A DNA stretch of 64,000 nucleotides from contig JADHML010000006.1 in NCBI GenBank assembly GCA_016780065.1, forward strand, positions 1 through 64,000. The letters run 5' to 3'. A program made the translations under genes and the position numbers. This document shows positions 9,498-18,284 of the stretch, one piece after another. The notes below the pieces were generated by a model, which made no database searches, had not been told where the DNA came from, and was given only the letters and a program-made list of their open reading frames with translations. Source of the DNA: Flavobacteriaceae bacterium (GTDB lineage Bacteria > Bacteroidota > Bacteroidia > Flavobacteriales > Flavobacteriaceae). Each line of letters starts with the position of its first letter. The first letter of the stretch is position 1.

Positions 9498-10678
9498 TAG
9501 AGTTTAAAATAATCTATGTAGGTAGCAAGGTCTTTGTCACCTCGCCCCGAACAGTTAAACAATACGACATCATCTTTTTCAAAAGATCGCTGATCAAGAA
9601 TGGCAAAAGCATGTGCTGTTTCGATTGCTGGTATAATACCCTCCATTTGCGATAGGGTAAGTCCCCAGTCCATAGCTTCTTGGTCAGGGATTGACACAAA
9701 TTCAGCTCTTTGACTGCGATAAAGATGTGCATGCATAGGTCCCACTCCTGGATAATCAAGTCCTGCAGAAATAGAGTAGGGTTCTGTAATTTGCCCGTCC
9801 TCTGTTTGCATCAATAAAGTCTTGCTTCCATGAATAATCCCTTCTTTTCCAAGAGCAGAGGTGGCTGCGCTTTCTCCTGAGTCGATGCCTTTACCTGCTG
9901 CTTCGACTGCAATGATATTGACACGTTTGTCGTCTAAATAATGGTAATAAAGACCAGCTGCGTTGCTGCCTCCACCCACACAGGCTATTACATGATCGGG
10001 GTAGTCGCGGCCTTCTACGTCTTGCAATTGACTTTTACATTCTTCACTAATCACTGCTTGGAAACGCGCTACCATGTCGGGATAGGGATGAGGCCCTACC
10101 ACAGATCCGATGATATAATGTGTATCCACAGGGTTGTTGATCCAATCGCGAATGGCTTCGTTGGTTGCATCTTTGAGTGTTTTACTTCCGGATTGGGCGG
10201 GTCGGACTTCAGCACCTAACATTTTCATACGTGCTACGTTAGGAGCTTGGCGTTGAATGTCGAGTTCACCCATATAAACAACACACTGGATGCCCATCAA
10301 AGCACATACAGTAGCCGTGGCAACTCCGTGTTGCCCAGCGCCGGTCTCAGCAATAATTCGATTTTTACCCAATCGCTTGGCCAATAAAATCTGTCCAATC
10401 GTATTGTTGATTTTATGAGCACCCGTATGGCATAAATCTTCCCGTTTCAGATATATTTTGGTGTTGTATTTCTCAGAAAGTCTTGATGCAAAATACAAGG
10501 GAGTTGGCCTCCCCACATAATCACGTAGCAAAGCATCAAATTCTTTTTTAAAATCTTCCTCGTTGGTGATTTTTAAATAGTTTTGTCGCAGTTCTTCTAC
10601 GTTCGGATATAGCATCTCAGGGATAAAAGCACCCCCAAAATCTCCGTAATAACCTTTTTCATTCACATGATAACTCAT
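9497..10678 (-). CDS. trpB: Tryptophan synthase beta subunit
   Basis: LKREDLCHTGAHKINN, ETGAGQHGVATA, CVGGGSNAAG. Confidence 0.98.
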   Translation of the reverse strand: MSYHVNEKGYYGDFGGAFIPEMLYPNVEELRQNYLKITNEEDFKKEFDALLRDYVGRPTPLYFASRLSEKYNTKIYLKREDLCHTGAHKINNTIGQILLAKRLGKNRIIAETGAGQHGVATATVCALMGIQCVVYMGELDIQRQAPNVARMKMLGAEVRPAQSGSKTLKDATNEAIRDWINNPVDTHYIIGSVVGPHPYPDMVARFQAVISEECKSQLQDVEGRDYPDHVIACVGGGSNAAGLYYHYLDDKRVNIIAVEAAGKGIDSGESAATSALGKEGIIHGSKTLLMQTEDGQITEPYSISAGLDYPGVGPMHAHLYRSQRAEFVSIPDQEAMDWGLTLSQMEGIIPAIETAHAFAILDQRSFEKDDVVLFNCSGRGDKDLATYIDYFKL

Positions 10679-11286
10679 AATGCTAATTTTTCTTTAAACA
10701 ATTTAATATCATCGATATTTTTTAGCCCTGGAACCACTTCAAACTTGCTGTTAATGTCTAGCGCATGAATGGGCAAACCCACGCGGCGAATTTCGTTAAT
10801 CTTTTCAATACTGTTCAATCCAATCCCTCCACTTAAGAAAAACGGATGGTCGAGAGTGTAATTTTTTAACACACTCCAGTCAAAGGTGGTGCCGTTACCG
10901 CCTGGCAGAGGACCTTGGGTGTCAAACAAAAAATAATGACAATGTTTTTTGTAATCTATCAGGCTGGAAAAGTCAAAATCAGGACCAATTTGGAAGGCCT
11001 TAATCACTTGGGTCTGCATAAAAAGTGCCTCGCAGAGTGCAGGTGTTTCGGTTCCATGGAGTTGAACCGCTTGTAAGTTGTGTGACGAAATTACGTTTTC
11101 AATCTCTTCTAGGGTGGAATCAACAAAAACTCCCACTTTTTGAATGTGATTGGGAATGTTTTTTGGGACTTTATGGCAATAGCGCTTGGAAGGTTCCCAG
11201 AAAATAAAACCCATGTAGTCGGGCTTTAAATCTTTTAAGGCCTCTATGTTTTGCGCCTCGCGCATGCCACATACTTTTAACTTCAT
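10675..11286 (-). CDS. trpF: Phosphoribosylanthranilate isomerase
   Basis: KLKVCGMR, YMGFIFWEPSKR, VQLHG, LSGGIG. Confidence 0.96.
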   Translation of the reverse strand: MKLKVCGMREAQNIEALKDLKPDYMGFIFWEPSKRYCHKVPKNIPNHIQKVGVFVDSTLEEIENVISSHNLQAVQLHGTETPALCEALFMQTQVIKAFQIGPDFDFSSLIDYKKHCHYFLFDTQGPLPGGNGTTFDWSVLKNYTLDHPFFLSGGIGLNSIEKINEIRRVGLPIHALDINSKFEVVPGLKNIDDIKLFKEKLAL

Positions 11287-12068
11287 TGCTGTAATTCGGT
11301 TATAAATTTATTGGCTGCTTCCCCTGGATTTTGAGTTTTCATAAAATGCTCTCCCATCAAAAAACCTTGGTATCCAAATTTTTGAAGTTTTTTCACCGCG
11401 ACAGGTTCGCTGATTCCACTTTCGGAAATTTTAACAAACTCACTTGGGATTTCTTCTGCCAACGCTTTACTCGTCTCTAGACTAACTGTAAAGCTTGTGA
11501 GGTCTCTATTGTTCACGCCCAACATATCTAGAGAAGGCATCAGGGATTTGTTTAGTTCTGCGAGGTTGTGAACCTCCAGCAAAACTTCTAATCCAAGTGA
11601 TTTAGAAAAAGTAGAAAGCTGTTCGATTTCGTCCCGATCTAAACAGGCTGCGATCAATAGAATTGCATCCGCACCATAAGCTTTGGCTTCTAAAATCTGG
11701 TATTCGTCTATAATAAATTCTTTTCTCAATAGTGGTAAATTACAAGCCGCACGTGCTAATAATAAATCTTCAAGCGAACCTCCAAAATACTGTGAATTCG
11801 TAAGTACTGACATTCCAGAAACACCCGCTTTTTCGTAGCCTTGAGCAACATCAGTTAGCCTTAAACCAAAATTGATATGAGGCTTTGAGGGTGAGCGCCG
11901 TTTGTGTTCAGCAATGATGCCGGTAGAAGTATTTCGAATCGACTTACTTAAAGAAAGGATGTCTCTTTCGAACAGTGGCATCTTCTCCAAATCAGATGGC
12001 TTGATCTTTTCTTTTTTAAAGTGCAGATCTTTTCGAATGTCCCCTACAATTTTTTCTAGAATATTCAT
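11283..12068 (-). CDS. trpC: Indole-3-glycerol-phosphate synthase
   Basis: IIAEHKRRSPSK, LLRKEFIID, GVNNRDL, SESGI. Confidence 0.97.
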   Translation of the reverse strand: MNILEKIVGDIRKDLHFKKEKIKPSDLEKMPLFERDILSLSKSIRNTSTGIIAEHKRRSPSKPHINFGLRLTDVAQGYEKAGVSGMSVLTNSQYFGGSLEDLLLARAACNLPLLRKEFIIDEYQILEAKAYGADAILLIAACLDRDEIEQLSTFSKSLGLEVLLEVHNLAELNKSLMPSLDMLGVNNRDLTSFTVSLETSKALAEEIPSEFVKISESGISEPVAVKKLQKFGYQGFLMGEHFMKTQNPGEAANKFITELQQ

Positions 12069-13060
12069 TGAGCACTAAGTTTTTGAAGGGTTTTTAGGGC
12101 AGCTTTTGCACGACCCGAATCGAGAGATTCTTCAGCAGAGGCATAAGCATCTTGCAAAGAAACATTGTTGGCAGTAGAGATGGCAATCGCTGCGTTGGCA
12201 CAAACTACCTGTCGCTGGGCTTCCGTGCTTTGTCCGTTGAGTACATTATTGAAAATTTTGGCGGCGTCCTCTACAGATGTTCCCCCTCCTATTTCAGAAG
12301 CTTGCAATGGCTTCAAGTCAAAAGTATTTGCGTCAACCAAGAAAGTTCCGTTGTTAGTGGTTACTTTGGCATCTGAAGTTAGAGAGATTTCATCATACCC
12401 ATCTAAAGCATGAATGATGCTGTAGCGCTGATCGGTCTCTTCCAATAAGTAGCTGTAAACACGAAGTAATTCAAGGTTAAACACACCAACCATTTGTTGT
12501 TTTGGAAAAGAAGGATTGACCAATGGCCCCAACATGTTAAAAAATGTTTTTAGTCCAAGATCACGACGAATGGGCGCCACATGTTTCATGGCAGGATGGA
12601 AAAGAGGTGCGTGTAGAATACAGATTCCAGCTTGGTCGATACATTTTTCTAAAAACGCCGCATTGTTTGAAAATTTAACACCCAAATACTCCATTACATT
12701 ACTTGATCCACACGAAGAGGATAAGCCATAATTACCATGTTTGGCTACTTTAACTCCAGCACCTGCTGTGACAAAGGACGCCAAGGTGGAAATGTTAAAA
12801 GTGTCTTTGCCGTCGCCTCCGGTGCCACAAAGGTCAATGGGGTTATAAGCACTTAGGTCAATGGGTAAACATAGATCCAATAAAGCTGCACGAAACCCTG
12901 AAAGCTCCTCTACAGTCACCGAACGCATCATAAAAGTGGTCAAAAAAGCAGCAATCTGATGATTATTACACTTCCCATGTCCAATGTCCGTCAAAGCGGA
13001 TTTTGCCTCTTTTTTCGTCAAGGTTTCGTACTGAATAAGTTTTTCTAAAATAGCTTTCAT
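12065..13060 (-). CDS. trpD: Anthranilate phosphoribosyltransferase
   Basis: DLCGTGGDGKDTFNIST, KHGNYGLSSSCGSSNVME. Confidence 0.97.
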   Translation of the reverse strand: MKAILEKLIQYETLTKKEAKSALTDIGHGKCNNHQIAAFLTTFMMRSVTVEELSGFRAALLDLCLPIDLSAYNPIDLCGTGGDGKDTFNISTLASFVTAGAGVKVAKHGNYGLSSSCGSSNVMEYLGVKFSNNAAFLEKCIDQAGICILHAPLFHPAMKHVAPIRRDLGLKTFFNMLGPLVNPSFPKQQMVGVFNLELLRVYSYLLEETDQRYSIIHALDGYDEISLTSDAKVTTNNGTFLVDANTFDLKPLQASEIGGGTSVEDAAKIFNNVLNGQSTEAQRQVVCANAAIAISTANNVSLQDAYASAEESLDSGRAKAALKTLQKLSAQ

Positions 13061-13061
13061 A

Positions 13062-13618
<557 letters not shown>

Positions 13619-13622
<4 letters not shown>

Positions 13623-15022
13623 AGTTTTATTTTTTCAGCTTCTTCTAACGCTTTATTAAGCGCCCCTAATTTGTTATATACTTCTTGCAATTCGTTTTCT
13701 GGAACGGACTCTGATACCACGCCGGCACCCGCCTGAAAATGTAAGGTTTTGTTTTTACTCAAAAATGATCTAATGATGATCGCATGGTTGTAGTTTCCTT
13801 CAAAATCCATAAAACCAATGGCGCCCCCATAGAACGCACGACTCCGATTTTCATAGTCTTCAATAAGTTGCATGGCTCGATGTTTGGGTGCCCCGCTCAG
13901 AGTGCCTGCAGGGAAAGTATCTGCAACAATCTGCATGGTTGATGTGCTTTCTTTTTTGACTCCAGTTACCTTGGAAACTAAGTGAATCACGTGAGAGTAG
14001 AATTGAATTTCACGATCTTTTTCGACGACAACTTGATTGCCATGTCGGCTTAGGTCGTTGCGTGCCAAGTCGACAAGCATAACATGTTCGCTGTTTTCTT
14101 TGTGGTCTTGTGCTAACTTGCCCGCACGAGCAGCATCCTGAGCGTCATTTCCAGTCCTTCTAAAGGTGCCAGCGATCGGGTGAATTTCAGCCTTACCATC
14201 TTTAACAATGAGTTGTGCTTCCGGGGAACTGCCAAAAATCTTGTAGTCTCCAAAGTCAAAATAAAACAAATAAGGCGATGGGTTGACAGAGCGCAACACC
14301 CTATATAATGTAAATTCATCTCCCGAGAAAGCTTGAGAAAAACGTCTTGAAAGTACAATTTGAAACACGTCTCCACGGTGACAATGGTGAATCCCTTTTT
14401 TGACCAACTCAACAAACTCCTCGTCAGTTAGGTTGGAGGTAGGGCTCCCTTTACGCTTAAATGAATGGGTGCTAATGTTTCGGGACTGAAGCAAAGAAAC
14501 TACTTCATCTAAGTTGTTTTCTTCGTTGTAACAATGAGCATACAAATCGGCTTGGTTATTGAAAACATTGACTGCAATAACGTTCTGAAATAGAGCGTAG
14601 TAAAGATCTGGAATATCGACATCTGCTTCCTTCTTGGTAAGTGTAATATCCTCAAAATATTGAACCGCCTCATAAGATGTAAAACCAAAAAGTCCGTTTG
14701 AAACAAAGCGGTCGCCATCAAACTTACCCTCAAATTGTTGGGCAAATTCCGAAACACGATGGGCAATTTTAGTGTTAGGTTTGATCGATTCTTGTGTGCT
14801 CTTTCCATCGGGATACCGACATGTTAAAAGACTGTTTTGCAATTTGATATCGGCTATTGCATTAAAACAGATGTAAGCCACACTGTTGTCGTTGGCGCCA
14901 TAATCTGAACTCTCTAAAAGCACACTGTTCGGAAAACGATCCCTTATTTTTAGGTACATGTTGACCGGTGTCATGGTGTCAACCAAGAGTTTCCGGTGGT
15001 GTGTTTGCAGTTTGTATTTCAT
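13619..15022 (-). CDS. trpE: Anthranilate synthase component I
   Basis: QIVLSRRFSQ, SPEAQLIVKDGKAEIHPIAGTFRRTG, HVMLVDLARNDLSRHG; ATG at 15022 (MKYKLQTHHRK). Confidence 0.97.
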
Positions 15023-15040
15023 TTTTCCAAAAATAAAAAA

Positions 15041-15061
15041 GGCTTGTCGCGATGACAAGCC
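15041..15061 (-). terminator. Intrinsic terminator / attenuator hairpin immediately upstream of trpE
   Basis: Reverse strand GGCTTGTC-ATCGC-GACAAGCC then TTTTTTATTTTT; 8-bp perfect stem, ends about 20 nt before trpE ATG. Confidence 0.88.
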
Positions 15062-15101
15062 TGTTTATAAATTGTAACATACAAGGTGTCTGCCGCGATA
15101 G

Positions 15102-15146
15102 TTAATCACAGTTAGACCACCAATTGTTTGTATTCGTCATTTTCAT
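15102..15146 (-). CDS. trpL: Putative trp operon leader peptide (MKMTNTNNWWSNCD)
   Basis: Reverse-strand ORF of 14 codons with tandem TGG TGG, between a consensus promoter and the terminator hairpin preceding trpE; alternative in-frame ATG at 15140. Confidence 0.85.
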   Translation of the reverse strand: MKMTNTNNWWSNCD

Positions 15147-15151
15147 TGGGT

Positions 15152-15182
15152 CAAATATATAAAGCTCTGTCTAGATAGCCAA
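15152..15182 (-). promoter_or_regulatory. Bacteroidota-type promoter of the trp operon
   Basis: Reverse strand TTG-N20-TATATTTG (TTG at 15182-15180, -7 box at 15159-15152). Confidence 0.8.
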
Positions 15183-15199
15183 TATTTGAACTGAAAAAA

Positions 15200-15289
15200 T
15201 TATTTAGCATTATTATGCGACCCGTCGCAGTAGCCGTTTGGGTCTTGGGTGTTGCCACACCCACATTTAGGTCTATCAGTAGTTCTCAT
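15200..15289 (-). CDS. Very small CDGSH iron-sulfur domain-like protein (29 aa)
   Basis: Manual translation MRTTDRPKCGCGNTQDPNGYCDGSHNNAK*; contains CxC...CDGSH; start lies 2 nt past the yceI stop. Confidence 0.78.
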   Translation of the reverse strand: MRTTDRPKCGCGNTQDPNGYCDGSHNNAK

Positions 15290-15291
15290 AT

Positions 15292-15840
15292 TTAAAAATT
15301 TAGTGTTACTTCAATGTCAAATTCGTTGTCTATGGCTTTGTTACCTAGGTTGTCAAAAAAGCTGCCCGACCCATAGCGGATGTTGTAAAGAGTACGGTCT
15401 ATCTTAACTTTAGCTGTAGCGCTGTTTTCCTCAAGCGTCATATCAAAAACTACCGAATGCGTTTGGCCTTTGATCGTAAAGTCTCCAGTAACCGTATATC
15501 CACTTGCATCACCACTCACTTGGGTGATTGTCATGTGAGCTTCGTTGTGGGCTGCTACACCAAAAAAGTCGTCTGACTTTAGGTGTCCCTCAAGGTTGGC
15601 TTTGCCTTTTCCCTCGATATCGGTAACTGTCAGACTGGTCATGTCAACGACAAATTCGCCCCCCAACAATTGTCCGTCTTGAATATTGAGTGTGCCGCTT
15701 TGAAGGGCAAGGGTTCCAGAGTGTTGGCCAGTTACTTTATAGCCTGTCCAGTTGATGGTGCCTGATTTGACAACAATCGGGTTGGCAAATGCCACAGAGA
15801 TGGTTGCCAGGAATAGCAATAATAAGGGTGTTTTACTCAT
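15292..15840 (-). CDS. YceI family periplasmic protein
   Basis: Signal peptide then VKSGTINWTGYKVTGQHSGTL...FTIKGQTHSVVFDMTL. Confidence 0.92.
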   Translation of the reverse strand: MSKTPLLLLFLATISVAFANPIVVKSGTINWTGYKVTGQHSGTLALQSGTLNIQDGQLLGGEFVVDMTSLTVTDIEGKGKANLEGHLKSDDFFGVAAHNEAHMTITQVSGDASGYTVTGDFTIKGQTHSVVFDMTLEENSATAKVKIDRTLYNIRYGSGSFFDNLGNKAIDNEFDIEVTLNF

Positions 15841-15857
15841 AACAATTATATTAAAGA

Positions 15858-16295
15858 TTAGTATTTAGATTGAATTTTTCTGTAGGTAGCCAAAAGCTGA
15901 TGGATCTCAGCTGTCTGGATCCCGTGTGTTATTTCTTTTTCTTTTTCGTCTATGATGGAATCGAGGGTATTCAACAACGACAAACCTTGCGTAGTGATAA
16001 ATAAATCGATTTTACGACGGTTTTCTGCGCATTGCTTACGAACCACAAGATTTTTTTCGATGAGTTTGTCTACAATCCGTGTGGTGTTGCTCATTTTATG
16101 AATCATACGTTCGGTTACATACTGCAATGACGCGGCTTCACCATTAGATCCCCTTAGAATCCGTAAAACGTTGAACTGTTGAATCGTTAATCCATGGGGG
16201 TGTAATGCGCATGTTAACTCTGCGGTGATCATTTGAGAAGTCCGCATGCTTTGCACTACAAGTTCTCTAGCTAATTTTTGCTTATCGTTTGTCAT
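15858..16295 (-). CDS. MarR family transcriptional regulator
   Basis: wHTH pattern LTIQQFNVLRILRG...VTERMIHKMSNTTRIVDKLIEKNLVVRKQCAENRRKIDLFIT. Confidence 0.92.
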   Translation of the reverse strand: MTNDKQKLARELVVQSMRTSQMITAELTCALHPHGLTIQQFNVLRILRGSNGEAASLQYVTERMIHKMSNTTRIVDKLIEKNLVVRKQCAENRRKIDLFITTQGLSLLNTLDSIIDEKEKEITHGIQTAEIHQLLATYRKIQSKY

Positions 16296-16301
16296 TACAA
16301 C

Positions 16302-16317
16302 ATTTGTAGGTACAAAT
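16302..16317. promoter_or_regulatory. Palindromic operator candidate overlapping marR -7 box
   Basis: ATTTGTA-GG-TACAAAT perfect inverted repeat; reverse-strand -7 box TATATTTG at 16320-16313. Confidence 0.7.
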
Positions 16318-16360
16318 ATATAAAAAAATTATATTTATAGTTTAAATATTTATTTAATTA

Positions 16361-16744
16361 ATGCGTGGATTCATATGGCTTATTATTTTTTTTATGACGA
16401 GCTGTACGTATCTTCGTCCCAAACAAAACAGCATGTCTAATCTTACACAGAATGAATGGGTCGAACAATTGGCTGCGCACCCCCAAGCCGTTGTTCTTGA
16501 CGTGAGAACTGAAGAAGAGTTCGAATCTGGTTACATTCCCAATGCCCAAAACATTGATTTGCGTATGGGTCCTGGGTTTATTGAAGCCATCGAATCTCTT
16601 GAAAAAGAAAAACCCTATTTTGTTTATTGTCGATCTGGTGCTCGCAGCGCCCAAGCTTGTCAATTAATGAGTCAATTGGGTTTTACAACTACCTACAATT
16701 TGATGGGTGGAATCTTGGAGTGGGAAGGTGAAGTGATAGAATAG
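16361..16744 (+). CDS. Rhodanese-like domain protein
   Basis: VVLDVRTEEEFESGYIPNAQNIDL, YFVYCRSGARSAQACQLM. Confidence 0.92.
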   Translation: MRGFIWLIIFFMTSCTYLRPKQNSMSNLTQNEWVEQLAAHPQAVVLDVRTEEEFESGYIPNAQNIDLRMGPGFIEAIESLEKEKPYFVYCRSGARSAQACQLMSQLGFTTTYNLMGGILEWEGEVIE

Positions 16745-16761
16745 CGGCGTACCCCAACGTC

Positions 16762-18030
16762 ATGAACGAACTTATACTGGCATATTTATGGCAACACCCT
16801 CGTTGGTGGCGGTCTCCAATATCGACTGTTTCAGGCAATCGCATACAAATACATAAGAAGGGTCAACCCAACAAGGACAGCGGCCCTGATTTTTTAAATG
16901 CCCAAATTCAAATTGATGATTTAAAATGGGTTGGACATGTAGAGTTGCATGTTTGCAGTTCAGACTGGTACGCTCACAATCATGAATCTGACAGCGCATA
17001 TGACAATGTGATTTTGCATGTAGTTTGGGAATATGACGTCCCAGTATTTGACCCCAAAGACCGACCTGTTTTTACCTTAGAGCTTCGTCACTTTATCCCA
17101 TCTAATTTTATGGAACGATATCGTTCATTTACAGAAACACCCCATCAATGGATTCCTTGTGAGGCTCATTTAATAAATTCTGACACAACTACTCAGCGTT
17201 TATTTTTTGATCGACTGTTTGTCGAGCGTCTCTCTGAAAAAACAGCGGTTTTTCAAGACTGGCTCGACCAAACAAAAAACAATTGGGAGGCTGTCTTGTT
17301 TGTGGCTTTGGCGAAAGGTTTTGGTTTGGTGCTTAATGGTGCTTCTTTTGCTCAAATGGCCTTGTCTATTCCTTTTAGTACTCTACGCCACCTGCGTGGA
17401 CAACCCCCAGCACTCGAAGCTCTTTTTTTGGGACAAGCAGGGATATTGGATATCGACACAGAAGATGCTTACCTGAGTCTTTTAAAAGAAAAATATCTAT
17501 TTATAAAAAGAAAACACAACCTGAAAGAATCTCGTCCAGTTGCTCGTTTTTTTCGTTCTCGCCCGATTAACTTTCCCACAATTAGGTTGTCTCAATTGGC
17601 GCAACTATATGAAAACAAAACCCGATTATTCGATCGATTTGTAGAAACAACATCTCTTTCAGACATATATGAATTGCTCGATGTAGGGGTCTCTGACTAT
17701 TGGCGCACACATTTTGTGTTTGGGAAAACTGCCCATACCAATCCAAAAAAATTGAGTAAGCCCTTTAAGTCACTCTTGATTATCAATACGATTATCCCTT
17801 TTTTATTTTGTCATCACAAGGCTTATGCTACCGCTAAGACAGATCTTTTGATGGACTGGGCCCATTCGATTAAAGCAGAGCAAAACAGCCAGGTTGCTAA
17901 ATTCAAATCTTTAGGTTTGAAGATACAATCTGCTTTGGACAGTCAGGCGGTATTGCAGTTAAAAACTCATTATTGTAAGCCCAGAAAATGTCTTCAATGT
18001 GCATTTGGTCATCAGTTTTTTCAAACTTAA
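16762..18030 (+). CDS. DUF2851 family protein
   Basis: LAYLWQHPRWWRSP, GPDFLNAQIQIDDLKWVGHVELHVCSSDWYAHNHESD; C-terminal Cys cluster. Confidence 0.85.
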   Translation: MNELILAYLWQHPRWWRSPISTVSGNRIQIHKKGQPNKDSGPDFLNAQIQIDDLKWVGHVELHVCSSDWYAHNHESDSAYDNVILHVVWEYDVPVFDPKDRPVFTLELRHFIPSNFMERYRSFTETPHQWIPCEAHLINSDTTTQRLFFDRLFVERLSEKTAVFQDWLDQTKNNWEAVLFVALAKGFGLVLNGASFAQMALSIPFSTLRHLRGQPPALEALFLGQAGILDIDTEDAYLSLLKEKYLFIKRKHNLKESRPVARFFRSRPINFPTIRLSQLAQLYENKTRLFDRFVETTSLSDIYELLDVGVSDYWRTHFVFGKTAHTNPKKLSKPFKSLLIINTIIPFLFCHHKAYATAKTDLLMDWAHSIKAEQNSQVAKFKSLGLKIQSALDSQAVLQLKTHYCKPRKCLQCAFGHQFFQT

Positions 18031-18042
18031 TATATTTGTGGA

Positions 18043-18270
18043 ATGAGGATAGCGCATCAAGTTCGTCATCGACTAGAACGCCACGGATACAGTGTGTGTT
18101 CGCGTCTCGCTGAACGCCTTGGTATGCGCGCCAAGCCAGTGCGCTTATTTTTTATATATACCAGTTTTTTTTCGTTGGGTATTGGTTTTGTCTTGTACCT
18201 AATACTGGCTTTTTGGTTGCGTCTAAAAGATTTGATTTTCGCCAAACGCACCTCTGTTTTTGATTTATAG
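18043..18270 (+). CDS. PspC domain-containing protein
   Basis: 75 aa; SRLAERLGMRAKPVRLFFIYTSFFSLGIGFVLYLILAFWL. Confidence 0.8.
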   Translation: MRIAHQVRHRLERHGYSVCSRLAERLGMRAKPVRLFFIYTSFFSLGIGFVLYLILAFWLRLKDLIFAKRTSVFDL

Positions 18271-18284
18271 ATAATCTCACACAT

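Noticed and set aside
15023-15058. N-terminal extension of trpE (MSSRQAFFIFGK)
   Set aside because: It is a translation of the attenuator stem and T-tract; ATG at 15022 is the better start.
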